Shown: positions 40,582 to 50,666 of the stretch, in pieces | Layout of the letters: each line of letters begins with the position of its first letter | Position numbering within the stretch: position 1 is the stretch's first letter | Assembly (NCBI RefSeq): GCF_000372725.1 | Contig: NW_005201269.1 | Location: 93,077-157,076 of the forward strand | Reading direction: 5' to 3' | Source: Emiliania huxleyi CCMP1516 | Taxonomy: Eukaryota > Haptophyta > Isochrysidales > Noelaerhabdaceae | DNA: 64,000 nt | Made by a program: the position numbers and the translations under genes | Notes under the pieces: model-generated | Seen by the model: only the letters and a program-made list of their open reading frames with translations | Told to the model about the DNA's origin: nothing | Database searches by the model: none

Positions 40582-43249
40582 CTATCGCACCCGCCTCCCG
40601 CCCCGAGGGTTGCGTGGGTCCGCCTCGAGCATCGCATTGAGCCTCTCCATCGCCGCCTCTGCGGCGCTGAGCGCCTCTTGTGATTGCGTGCGTGCGGGGC
40701 CTGCCGGCGGCGCGAATGAGCTGCGGGGCGAGTCTTGCAGCGCCGTGTTGAGCCTCTCCAGCGCGTGCAGCGTGCCGCGGGAAAACGGCGACAGAACCTC
40801 GTCCGCCACCGCGTCCTCCTCCTCCCCCTCCCCCTCCCCCTCCGAGATGGCACGCCGAGCCGGCACCTTCGATCCTAGCCCCGCCGCCTCCGCCGCCGCC
40901 TCCGCCTCCCCGATCCGGCCGTTTGCCAGCAGCGCGACCGCCGTCGCCCTCCGCACCTCCGCCTCGGTCGCCTCCGTCGTCCTCCGCGCAGACTCCGCCT
41001 GTGCGGCCGCCTGCTCCTCCTCGGCGCGCCGCGCCGCCTCCGTCTCGAGCCGCGCCGCCGCAACCGCCGCACTGACCGCCGCCGCCTGGCCGACCGCCGC
41101 CGCCCGCTCCTCCCTTGCGCGCCGCTGCGCCGCCTCCGCCTCTGTCTTGCGCGCCGTCTTGCGCGCCTCCTCCTCGTCCGCCTCCGCCGCCGCCCGCCGC
41201 GCCGCCGACGCGCGAGGCAGGATCCTGCGGGGAGAGTCGCGCGAGATACAGCCGAGGTGCAGCCGGTGTGCAGCCGAGGTGCAGCCGGTGTGCAGCCGAG
41301 GTGCAGCCGGTGTGCAGCCGGTGTGCTTATCTGTGCCGCAACACGCTCCTGCGGAGCCGCGCCTCCGACTCCTCCCTTGCCCTCGCCGCCGCGCGCTCCC
41401 TCGTTCGAATCGCCGCCTCCGCCGCCTCCGCCGCCTCCCGTGCCGCGGCCTCGTCCGACACAATGTACTCGAGGTGCCGCTCCGCCGCCGCACGCCGCGC
41501 CGCCTCCGCCGCCGCCCGCTCCGCCGCCCGTTCCTCCTCCGCCGCCGCCGCAGCAGCAGCAACTGCTGCCGCCGCCGCCGCCTTCGCCGCCTCCGCCTCT
41601 GCCACCGCCGCCGCCTCGGCCGCCTCCGCCGCCAGCCTCGCCTCGCTCGCTTCGGCCGCGCTGATCTCTGAGGCCGACGCGCTGGCGACGCTCTCGCTGC
41701 TGCGAATGCTCTCGCTGCTGCGCAAGCTTTCTAGCGGCGAAGCCTAATCACGGCCGTCTCTCTTCTGGCGGAGCAAATCTCGCCTCTCGTCTCGTCTCGT
41801 CTTGCTCTCCACCGGCGAGACGGGCGCGGGGGCCTCCTCGCCCAGCGACGCGCGCGCCGCCATCTCCACCCGCGCCGCCTGCTCCTCGGCGCGCTCCTGC
41901 AGGAAGGGTCCGAGAAGGGTCCGGACAAGGGTCCCGCCAGGAAGGGAGGGGTGCCGCCTCCTCCTCGGCGCGCGCCTCCTGCTCGCCCCAGTCGACCGAG
42001 GAGCCCGCTGTCGAGTACCGACGCAGCGGCCCGCGCGGGGGCGTCTGCAGCGCGGCGGCTGCATCGGCAGCGGCGGCGGCAGCGGCGTCGGCGGCAACGG
42101 CGGCGGTGGCGGGGTCGTCGGCTGGAGCGGCGGCGGCTGCGGCGTCAGCGGCTGCGGCGTCGACGGCGGCAACGGCGTCAGCAGCGGCGGCGGCAGTGGT
42201 CGAGACGTCCACGGCGGACGCTGCCGCCGCCGGTCGAATCTGCGCCGCTGCCTCGGCTCGCTTCCTCGTGAGGAGGGAGGTGTGCGCCTGGGACAGAGGC
42301 CGGCCGACGGCCTCCGCCTACGGGACGGTTCCGGTAAAGCTCCGGGATAGGGGACCAGGGAGCAGAGGCCGCCGACGGCCTCTGCCTCGGCGGGCGTGTT
42401 GGTGGGGCGCGGGCGGTGGGCGGTGGGCGGTGGCGATGCAAGCGGAGCGGCTGCCAGAGCAGCGGCCGTGTGGCGGGTGTGGCATGTCTGCGGGGCAAGC
42501 TGGATCTCGTCTCGGGGGTGTCTCGGAAGCGTCGCCTCGGCGGCGATGCGATGTGTCTCGGAGGTGTCTTGGAAGTCTCGGACGTGTCTCGGAAGCGTCG
42601 CCTCGGCGGCGATGCGATCGTACTCGTCAAGCGCCGCGGCGGCGTGTGCGGGGCCGCCCTCCTTGAGCTCCATGTTGGCCGCAGACAGGCGCAGCTCGAG
42701 CCGGCCCGAGAGGGCGTACGCCGCGGAGTAGAGCAGCTTCGCGACCGCGGCGTCGCCGGCCTGGTTCCTCGCGTTGCCTGCCGCCTTCAGCGCGTCGGCG
42801 GTGGCGGGCGCCGCGGCCGGCTCCGACTCCCGCCAGCGGGCCTCGATCCGTCGCTGCGCCACTGTCGTCGTCCTCGCCGCGATGCCGCCGCCGCCCTCAC
42901 CGCCCAGCGTGGCCCAGAACGATGCTCGTGAGCTCTGTCCCCGCTCCGCCTCAGCCAGCGCCGAGAGCGCCTCCTCGCGTTTGCGCTCGGTGAGCTGCCT
43001 GATCCGGTCGGGCATCGCTGAGCCGCCGTCGTCGCAGAGCATGCTCTCGTACGCGGCGCAGGCCGCTGCCGCGTCGCCGAGCTTGAGCCGCATGTTTGCG
43101 GCCGAGACGCGGCTCGTCCAGTCGTTGGAGAGAGCGTGCGCCGCCTCAAAGAGAGCGGCCGCGCTCGCCACGGCACCCGCCTCGTTGGCGCGCTTGGCCA
43201 GAGCGCTCACCTGGTCCGCTAGCACTTTGTGGTTGTCGGTGATGGGCAT
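40582..43249 (-). CDS. TPR-like, alanine-rich coiled-coil protein (multi-exon)
   Basis: Starts at ATG 43249 with TPR-like helices (ADQVSALAKRANEAGAVASA, LFEAAHALSNDWTSRVSAAN, LKAAGNARNQAGDAAVAKLL, AAYALSGRLELRLSAANMEL). It continues into AHTSLLTRKRAEAAAQIRPA and a long alanine-rich stretch, then RASLGEEAPAPVSP, then coiled coil (EASEARLAAEAAEAAAVAEA, RKTARKTEAEAAQRRAREER) to AMLEADPRNPRGGRRVR and a stop at 40582. The in-frame TAG at 41744 is removed if gtggagagc...gattag (about 41812-41744) is a 69-bp GT-AG intron. A GC-AG intron after IAAE (from 42601) starts with a tandemly duplicated gcgacgcttccgagacac. One at 41333-41224 holds cagccggtgtg repeats. Role unknown; probably a scaffold. Exon joins are inferred. 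Confidence 0.5.
41242..41335. repeat. 11-bp tandem repeat in intron (cagccggtgtg/cagccgaggtg)
   Basis: About seven alternating units inside an intron of the alanine-rich gene. Confidence 0.85.
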
Positions 43250-43389
43250 GGGTGAGCTTGTGGAGTAAGCGCGAGCCAGCGCTCAGGCGAGGAGACCGAA
43301 AGAGAGCACGGCGGCGCGCCGAGCCATTGTACTTGGCGGCGAAAAAAAAGGTGAGAAAATTCTTCCTGTTCTCATTATCCGTGTCCCTT

Positions 43390-43573
43390 GTCAGGAGCAG
43401 GGAGCCCACCTGTCCCTGATCGTCCTTCCAAAATCCTGGTTCCTGCTCGGAGAGAGAGATTTTTAGAAGCCAACAAGAAATGTGTTCCTGCTCGTGCAGG
43501 TGTGGACCCTGTGCCTGTCCTCCTCCCTATCCCTCGTTTGGGTTCTCTGTTTTCTTTCTTTCTTTCTTTTCCT
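43390..43573 (+). mobile_element. SINE-like retroposon, TTTC tail, 8-bp target-site duplication
   Basis: The body contains ctgatcgtccttccaaaatc and ends gttctctgttttctttcttt. tgtccctt flanks both ends (43382-43389 and 43574-43581). The 5' part matches the reverse complement of 63566-63591, where the tail is TTTA instead. Confidence 0.65.
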
Positions 43574-43581
43574 TGTCCCTT

Positions 43582-44985
43582 AGATTTGGAGCGATCGCCG
43601 AAGAGGAGTACGACAGAATAGCGCCCGTGATTGCCTGCACGCTGCCCGCACTCACGGACTCCATACCCGAAAGAAAGAGTGGGGAGCTCGCAGGTGGCAG
43701 GAGAGGTGACAACCAGGCATTGGCGGCGAAAAAAGAAAGGCGGTTCACCGTCCTTTTTCTCTCGCAGCGGCCGCTCGTGCCGCCGCAGCTGCCTCTGCAA
43801 ACATATGGAAGTTGCCGTTCCCGTTCTCGCCGGCACCTCGCGTGCCCGCTGCATCCGCGATTGCCTCCTTTGCACTCCTCCACTCTGCACCCCAGAGAGA
43901 GAGAGAATAGAGTTGTTTGGGATCTGCATCTCGCGCCACGGCCCACGGCAGCCTCCGCTTGTGGGTTCTACACCTATACCCGCCTTTTTACTTTTAGGGC
44001 TCGAAAGAGAGAGGAACTGCTCGTTCTCAGGGAGGGGCGTAGTCCCGTTCACACTCTCACTTAGGTATAAGCGCCCGAAACTTGAACGGGGGCGCTTGAC
44101 GAACCCGAGGGGGGGACGGGGGCAGCAACGGCTGCGGCCCCGAGAGTCGAAACTCATAGTTCGAACTGGCGACTCATAATGAAACTTGCCGAAACCGCCT
44201 TGTGGGGGCGGCAGCGGCGACGCCCCGGGGGCGGCAGCGGCGACCGCCCCGGGGAATTATGTTTAGCGGCTCCCAACCCCAGGGAAGTTCTGATAGACAT
44301 GTCCAGGACTCTTGTCGAAATAGCGTGTAGAGTCGAAGCCACAAGAGGGCTGGCTCCGTCCGCAAATTACCCAGAGAGGGTGTGTCGCGTTTTTCCTTGA
44401 TGCTTGAACAGTCGATGGGACACTGTGAAACGATCGCCGCAAGGGGCGTGAACGCACAAGTGCGTAATGACCGCAAGTGGTCGTCAACACCCCAAGGGGT
44501 GTGAAAGTGCATACTCCATTTATGCACAGATACCATACCATCAAAGTACCCGAATCCAAACTCCACGTGCCCAAGCGCACACCGGCCGGAGCGCCAACGG
44601 GGGGTGCCGCCCTCCCTCCCGTTCATGAGCCCAACAACACGAACGCTATCCATCCTCACCGGCCCCCATCCCCGTGATCGGCCTCGCTCGCCGCGCCAAG
44701 CCGCGGCCCGGTCCGCCCGGCGGCCAAGGGCGGGGAGGGGGCCACCCGCGCTCGCGCAGAGGAAGAGGATAAAAACGAGAACACGATGTGTCACAAGAAA
44801 CAGCTCCACAAGGGGGAACTTGTGGAGCAAACCCTCGAAAAGAATTTTACAAGGCGGTCGCACGACACGAAAAGAAATCTGTCCGCGCAAGTGTCATCTA
44901 CTCATCTTGCTCTCCGATACGCCCCAAGCGTAGCGACGGGAAGCCCACAGAAACAAAGCCTCCAGCTAATAGACGCCAAGAAGCC
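43582..44985. other. Intergenic stretch, no gene recognised
   Basis: Includes an imperfect tandem repeat of gggggcggcagcggcgacgc at 44205-44255. gaaaagaattttac near 44840 lies about 150 bp before the CRAL-TRIO start. Frames open on both strands show no domains. Confidence 0.5.
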
Positions 44986-45810
44986 ATGACCGAGTCGAGC
45001 ACCGCGCTGCGAACGGCGAGCGAGATGCGCGGCCTCGACACGAGCAAGGTTGTCATTGACGACGACCAGGCTCCGCCGAAAATCGAGGCTGGCTCGGCAG
45101 ACGAGCAGGCGGCGCTGGCCGCGATGGAGGACCTTCTCGCAGACGGCTCGCCGTCCAAGGCTGCGAGCGCAGACCTGAAGCTCATGTGTCTGCGAGGCCG
45201 CAAGTACGACGCCGCTCGGGCCGCCGCCCTCCTGCCCGAGCTGCTCGCGCTGATTGAGGAGCTCGACCTCGCGACGCCGACCCCGCGGCTCGCCGCCGAC
45301 CTGGCGAGCGGCAAGTTTGTGATGACGGGCGCCACGGACGGCGCCGGGCGCAAGATCCTGTGGCTCCGCTTCCGCTTCCACGACCCCAAGGTGAGCTCAC
45401 CCAAAGATTTCGCGCGGGCGGCCGCGACGGTGATGTTGCACGCACTGCGCGACGCGGACACGGCGCGGTGCGGGGTCGCGGTGCTGCAGGACATGACGGG
45501 CCTCCGGATGAAGAACATCAGCCCGCCCACCGCCAAGCTGATGTTCGGCCAGGTCTTCCCGCGGCTGCCGGTGCGGCTGGGCAAGCTGTGTGTGTACAAC
45601 CCGCCCTGGTTCGTCGGCCGCATCCTGCTGCCCATCGTGCGGATGCTGCTCAGCGCCAAGCTGAGGGCGCGGCTGGTCGTCCTCAACGGCGCCGACAGGG
45701 AGCCGCTGTACCGGCAGTTTGAGCCGGCGAGCCTGACCGAGGAGCTCGGCGGGTCCTACCCCTTTGACCTCGCGTGCTGGGCCGCGAGCGTCGAGCCGGC
45801 GCTCTCCTAG
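44986..45810 (+). CDS. CRAL-TRIO (Sec14-like) lipid-binding protein
   Basis: 274 aa, single exon, from ATG 44986 (MTESSTALRTASEMRG). N-terminal helical segment: ALAAMEDLLADGSPSKAASA, KLMCLRGRKYDAARAAALLP, the lead-in LRARKFDV-type helix of this family. CRAL-TRIO core: GVAVLQDMTGLRMKNISPPT, AKLMFGQVFPRLPVRLGKLC, VYNPPWFVGRILLPIVRMLL, then KLRARLVVLNGADREPLY and LTEELGG. The P-x-R-x-x-x-x-x-x-NPPWF and L-x-E-x-GG landmarks are clear. Family members carry phosphoinositides, tocopherol or retinoids between membranes. An upstream in-frame ATG exists, but 44986 gives the normal family length. Stop TAG at 45810. Confidence 0.8.
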   Translation: MTESSTALRTASEMRGLDTSKVVIDDDQAPPKIEAGSADEQAALAAMEDLLADGSPSKAASADLKLMCLRGRKYDAARAAALLPELLALIEELDLATPTPRLAADLASGKFVMTGATDGAGRKILWLRFRFHDPKVSSPKDFARAAATVMLHALRDADTARCGVAVLQDMTGLRMKNISPPTAKLMFGQVFPRLPVRLGKLCVYNPPWFVGRILLPIVRMLLSAKLRARLVVLNGADREPLYRQFEPASLTEELGGSYPFDLACWAASVEPALS

Positions 45811-47459
45811 AGAGAGGGGGAGGGGAGGAGCATCTCCACCTCGCCCTTGGCCCTGCGCGGTTCGTAGTCTGTTTGTTCGCGCCGCCTGAAAATGCTGCGA
45901 CGCGGCCCTGTACATGTACGTCTCTCGATGCGGCACGTGTGTCCCGCCGTAGGCCGTCACCTTCCGTACAATGCCCAGAGGGAGTCTCTCTGTCTCACGG
46001 GGGTGTTTCGTCCCTGTCTCACTTGCATGTTTGCTGCATGATTTTTTCCGTCTCTCTGCGTCGTTCCAAGCGTCTCTCTGAGCTGTCACAGTAGTGTCGC
46101 ACCAGGTGCGTCTCAGTCTCTCAGATGCGTCTCACCGTTCGTCTCTTTCGGTTACGGGTTAGAGTGTATCACTCAGTCTCACGGCTGGGCTGAGACGTCA
46201 CAATTCCTGAGCGAAGTGAGTCGTCTCACTTCCGTCTGAGACAGTGCTGAGCCACAATGAGACGTGGCGCAGGGGGCGGGGGGTGCACAAGCCGCTGCTA
46301 GATTGAGATTTTTGAGTCGTCTCAGGTCCGTTAGAGACCATGCTGAGCCAACCTGAGACGTAATTGTGAGACAGTGGCGATTGGGGAGACTCAACTCAGC
46401 TGTGTCTGAGGTGCGGCCTGGCGGGTCTCGGTGAGTGTAGACGAACCCCAAGCATAAAAATCGCGCTCTCTGGCTTAAACGCTGTCTGCTATAGCCGCAG
46501 CCACTCCCAGCTGCTCGGTGTGAACAGAGTTCGTACACCGAGCAGCTGGCTCGAGATCCCTCGAGAGTTCACGCGGAGTCGGCTGGGGCTATACCAGACA
46601 GGCTTAAACGGTTGCTCTATCGCGCGCAGAGGGAAGGCGTCCTGGGGGATGCAAAGCCGGTGGTGAGCGGTGGTGACTACGGTGGCCGCGGCGTGGGTGA
46701 CGGTGGTGGCGCGTGGGTGGCGATGCGAGAGTCGCCGGGCCGCCATCCTCGCCGCTGCCACACTAGCCGTCGCCACCCCCGCGCCGCCGCCCTCGCCGCC
46801 GCCGTCACCACCGCCTTGCTTGCCCCCGTCGCCCTCGCCGACTACCTGTTGCTGTCAATAAAATTCCACGTCGGTGCAGAAAATCTTATATACTTATTCG
46901 GCGCCGGGGCGCGCTCTGCGCTGCGCGGCGTGCTCTGCGACTTGCTGGCCGCCAGGACCTCCGCACGGACTTGTGGGAACCGCCCGAGGCGAGCTCCAAG
47001 CCGCCGCGCACTGCACATGGCAGCATTTCTGCATGGCAGTCCCAGCACCTTCTGCGGCGCCGTGCCACCCATTCCACAGTGGCTGATGCTTGGCGAGCAC
47101 GGCTGGGAGCGGTGTACGATTCAGGACCCCTCAGAACGGGGTCTACGAAGAGGGGGGGCTTTGGTTGGTCACGATCGGGACAGATGGCAGCATGCAAGCT
47201 GACACCCTCGATTCCTGTTTTGATAGTTGAACCCCTCTTCAATGGACTCAGGGAAACTCGCGAGTTTCCAGAATGGAGCACCAAACACCCTCTGTTTTCC
47301 CTGGAAATTTCCGGAAACGCAAAGTGCTGGGGACCCTCTGTTTTCCTTTTTGTTTGCCGGAAAAGTATGTAACAGGCGGGGGTGAAGGCTGGTGCGACGC
47401 GCCCGACGTGAGCTGCATCGCGGGCGCCGCGCTGGATGGCGTAACGGCTTACCTGTGGT
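45811..47459. other. Intergenic stretch with tgagacg duplications and strong palindromes
   Basis: 46220-46365 holds two copies (about 92 bp apart) of tcgtctca...tgctgagccaa sequence. 46507-46549 is a perfect 15-bp stem hairpin. ggaaactcgcgagtttcc near 47249 is a perfect 18-bp palindrome, followed by ctggaaatttccgg. A frame at about 46612-47202 (+) shows no domain. Confidence 0.5.
46507..46549. repeat. Perfect 15-bp hairpin with 13-base loop
   Basis: ccagctgctcggtgt (46507-46521) is exactly complementary to 46535-46549. The loop gaacagagttcgt can pair further (gaac with gttc). Not followed by a T-run. Confidence 0.9.
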
Positions 47460-47720
47460 TTGGTGACGGTCAGCGCGCGCTGTCGTGGTCACCGAGTCGT
47501 GGTCACCGAGCTCGTCGGGAGCTGCCTCGAGCTTCCTGCACGAATTTCTTTCGGCGAGGTGACTTGGACCACCAAGAGCTGGCTGGGGCTGCAGAAGCAG
47601 CGCATCTCAGTCGTTCTTCACACGGCAATCGCAGAGCAGGTCGTGAATGAGCTTGCCTGTGGCGGGGGTGGGCGGGTGCACGGACCTAAGTGCCTCGCCA
47701 CCCTCGCAGGAGTCGCTTAG
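47460..47720 (+). CDS. Possible last exon of an unknown gene
   Basis: A frame reading VVTELVGSCLELPARISFGE, VTWTTKSWLGLQKQRISVVL and HTAIAEQVVNELACGGGGRV has ordinary protein composition and ends TAG at 47718-47720. There is no convincing start codon, so an upstream exon would be needed. No family recognised. Confidence 0.25.
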   Translation: MVTVSARCRGHRVVVTELVGSCLELPARISFGEVTWTTKSWLGLQKQRISVVLHTAIAEQVVNELACGGGGRVHGPKCLATLAGVA

Positions 47721-47798
47721 GCGGCTCCCGTGGTGTACCTGTGTTAGTGCCAGTGCGCGCCAGTCCCGTGCCCAGTGTTGTGCGAGGGAGTCCGTGGG

Positions 47799-47809
47799 AA
47801 AATTCTTTT
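47799..47809 (+). promoter_or_regulatory. Candidate core-promoter motif (aaaattctttt)
   Basis: Lies 26 bp before the ankyrin-MYND ATG. Similar WAATTCTTTT strings precede the ribosomal-L1 gene (35415), the F-box/RCC1 gene (16775-16788, minus) and the cyclin gene (61199), always in the sense of the gene. Function is inference. Confidence 0.35.
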
Positions 47810-47835
47810 GGCGTGACGATGCTGTCGGGACTCGG

Positions 47836-49176
47836 ATGACCGATGCTGACGACGGGCCGGGAGCTGGAGCATCGTCTTCCAGGTCTGAGATACCGGCAGA
47901 GCCGGAGGCCGAGCTGGAGGCCGAGCCGGAGGACCTCACCGCCGCCGTGCTGCTCAATGACCGTCGTCTGCGCGAGGCGCTGGAGAGCCTTCCTCGAGAC
48001 ATGAGCGCTCGAGATAAGCACGCCGTGCTCAGCAAACAACCAGAATGGGAACAGCTCAGCCTGAGCGCGACGAGAAGGGCCTGCTCCAAGATCGCCAAGC
48101 AGGCTGGCAAATCGCCTGTCGAAGAACTTACTCCCGTGAGCCCGGCTCTGCCGCGTGCGCACCCGTTGCCCGGATCCAAACAGACAGCTGCTGAGGCGGC
48201 TGCAACCAAGCAAGCACGTCTGTTAATCCAGGCAGCCTTTCAGGGCAACGCGTATACGGCTACGAGGATGATCAACCGTCGGGTCGATGTCAATTGCCTT
48301 TGCGATTGGGCGAATGGCACGAGCCTTGGCGGCGGCAAGATTCCTGACTCCGAGGACGTTGAGTTGACGTGGAGAGAGCTCTCAAAATTTACCTATACGC
48401 CGCTCATGGCCGCCGCAACAGCAGGCCATACTGACTTGGTCAAACTCTTGCTGGCACGCAAGGCTGATCCCGATCTGACCGACCCGGCGACAAACACCTT
48501 TCAGCAACCTGGCACCGCGCTTCTAGGGGCATGCGCGCGCGGTAATGAAGAATGTGTCAGATTATTGCTGCATGCGGGCGCCTCGCCAGAACTGCCGCGC
48601 TCTAACACTGGCACGACGCCCCTCATGGAGGTCATCAGTGGAGCAATGGTCCAGAAACATAAAGGAGCTTCATATCTCGTATGCGTGGACATGCTAATAG
48701 CAGCGGGCGTCGACATCAACCGGCGCGATAATCATGGTCAGACTGCCGTGCACCGAGCTAGCGGCGGTGGGGTCAACGTCGCTGGGCACCCAGAGATCTT
48801 AGCAAGGCTGATCGCAGCTGGCGGCAACGCGCACGCCAGAGATTTTGATGGCCAAAGCCCTGCTCGAACTGCCAAAGCTAGAGCAAAAGCCGCAGTGAAA
48901 AACCCCACACCTGCCGTTGGCGAGCCTGTTGACGAGGCTGCCTCTAAGCTTCTCGATTGTATAGGCTTGCTGCGTGCTGTACCAAACGCGTGTGCGTTTT
49001 GTGGCGCCTCCGACAATCTTAAGCTTTGCGCAGCTTGCAACCAAGCACGGTACTGCTGTGTCGAGCATCAGGCTGCCCACTGGCCAGCACACAAGCAAGA
49101 GTGCAAGAGTGCCCGTGCCGCTCTCCGAAAGTACAAGAAGGACGGCCTCGGTCCCTTGCGCGCAGATGCCTCGTGA
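47836..49176 (+). CDS. Ankyrin-repeat protein with C-terminal MYND zinc finger
   Basis: 446 aa, intronless, ATG 47836. Ankyrin repeats start near residue 125: ARLLIQAAFQGNAYTATRMI, YTPLMAAATAGHTDLVKLLL, GTALLGACARGNEECVRLLL, TTPLMEVISGA, NHGQTAVHRASGGGVNVAGH. The MYND finger at the end is complete: CAFCGASDNLKLCAACNQAR, YCCVEHQAAHWPAHKQEC, with the C-x2-C / C-x2-C / C-x3-C / H-x3-C ligands. Ankyrin-MYND proteins are adaptors that bind partner proteins; a specific role cannot be assigned. The ORF could extend upstream in frame, but the acidic MTDADDG start just after the aaaattctttt motif is preferred. Confidence 0.82.
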   Translation: MTDADDGPGAGASSSRSEIPAEPEAELEAEPEDLTAAVLLNDRRLREALESLPRDMSARDKHAVLSKQPEWEQLSLSATRRACSKIAKQAGKSPVEELTPVSPALPRAHPLPGSKQTAAEAAATKQARLLIQAAFQGNAYTATRMINRRVDVNCLCDWANGTSLGGGKIPDSEDVELTWRELSKFTYTPLMAAATAGHTDLVKLLLARKADPDLTDPATNTFQQPGTALLGACARGNEECVRLLLHAGASPELPRSNTGTTPLMEVISGAMVQKHKGASYLVCVDMLIAAGVDINRRDNHGQTAVHRASGGGVNVAGHPEILARLIAAGGNAHARDFDGQSPARTAKARAKAAVKNPTPAVGEPVDEAASKLLDCIGLLRAVPNACAFCGASDNLKLCAACNQARYCCVEHQAAHWPAHKQECKSARAALRKYKKDGLGPLRADAS

Positions 49177-50666
49177 CGTGCTAGGTGTGCACGAGCGTCA
49201 TCTATCCGCCGGTCCATTCACAAAAAAAGACTGGCTCCTGGTAAAGCTGTACACGCCTTTGAAAGCAGTCGTGTGAAATTGTGTGCATGTGAGCGTACTC
49301 GTACCGCGTACACAGAAGACAGAAATGCGATGTGCCGCAAGAGGAGATCAAGCGGCCAGAGGCGAAAAGGAAGAACCGGCAAAGGCACGACAACGCCGCC
49401 GCAGGCCAGCAAGTGCAGCTCCAGATGCAGGCGCCACAGCCAGCCGTCATGATCGATCCATCGCTGCTTGCTACTAGCATGGCAGTCGTGAACGACCTTG
49501 AAAACGTCACGCTCCGTCGGCGAGACAACCAAGTAGTCGGTCGGAAAGTTTTTGCTCCCGGGACGACGACTGGCTGGCCTGCGCAGCTTCGACAAGTTCT
49601 TTAAGGTCACGTCGTGAGGCGAGGGCGGCGACGGCGGCGGTGGTGAAAATGGCGGCGCGCACATGGCGCGCCAGGGTGAAAGATGTGCACATGCCATGGA
49701 GAATGTGATTCGCTAGCCCCCGCAGCTGTTTATGCGCGGGCACTAGCAAGCAGGACCCACATGCTTGCCTTGCCTCTTTTTCAGTGTATGTAGCTCTTAC
49801 GAACATACCCGTAGGTGAACTGCTGACAGGGTTTGCGATGAGGAGCGATCCGAACGTGGTATTCGGGTGATTAGATCACTACCGCCGAAGCGCAAGCGCT
49901 TGGAGCAAGGGAACCGCCACGTATGGGTCCCAGACTAGCACCCCACCTCGCGGGCCGACGTTCTGGCCCAGCGAGGCTGCTGCGGAGCACTCGGGGCCGA
50001 TGTTCTGGCCCAGCGAGGCCGCTGCGGGGCACCCGGCGGCTCGGTTCGCTCATCAGCGCAAACTCGGTCGAGCAGAAAGTAAGGTGTGTGTGTGAAGGCG
50101 GTGCGGCACGGTAAGGGTCGACGGTAAGGCAGCGCGGCGGAAGCAGACGGCAGGCAGGACATCTCGGACGGCGGGGGCGGGCGGAGGACAAACGGCACGG
50201 CGGGCGCGGTAGTGCAGGAGAGCATTGGTGTCGCGCGCGCGAGGGTCGGCGCAGCGAGCCACATCGGCGGCCGAGGCGGCGCGCCGACTCGTGACACGTG
50301 GCAGCCCTTGTCGGTTTGCAGCAGGTGAGGCGTGGCTGCCGACAGCTCGGCTGCGGGGAGGCTCGGTCGATATCGACTGCATGCAAGAGCTAGACACGTG
50401 GCGTCCTCGACCCTCGGGATTTGGGACACGTGCTAGGTAGGGTAGGGTGTCAATGCCGGCAAAATGTAGGTGGGTATGGTCGGGCAGCTCGAAGTTACCT
50501 AATACGGAAGTGCTGCCGTGGCAAGCGTCTCTGGCGCGCAGGCAGGAGGGTATGCGTCAGGCGGTAGCTCGGTCACCATACCCTCCCAGCGCTTGTCCCA
50601 AACCCGGCGCACGAGAGTCCCGCGCTCACTGACGGCGGAGCGCCGCCGCCTTGATCGCGCGCGCGA
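49177..50666. other. Intergenic stretch with one weak ORF
   Basis: Besides the weak ORF at 49332, contains two copies of cgatgttctggcccagcgag-type sequence at 49960-50040 (about 38-bp unit). No other gene supported. Confidence 0.5.
49332..49604 (+). CDS. Weak hypothetical ORF
   Basis: Frame without an ATG start: basic VPQEEIKRPEAKRKNRQRHD, then QLQMQAPQPAVMIDPSLLAT, SMAVVNDLENVTLRRRDNQV and a stop at 49604. Protein-like composition suggests an exon, but no splice partner or family was found. Confidence 0.25.
   Translation: MPQEEIKRPEAKRKNRQRHDNAAAGQQVQLQMQAPQPAVMIDPSLLATSMAVVNDLENVTLRRRDNQVVGRKVFAPGTTTGWPAQLRQVL

Noticed and set aside
41744-41746. Gene end at the in-frame TAG between the TPR and coiled-coil halves
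   Set aside because: The frame continues in the same phase beyond it, and a GT-AG intron ending at this TAG joins the halves; kept as one gene with moderate confidence.
46612-47202. 196-residue plus-strand ORF
   Set aside because: No domain, repetitive first half, and comparable antisense frames; evidence too weak to call a gene.
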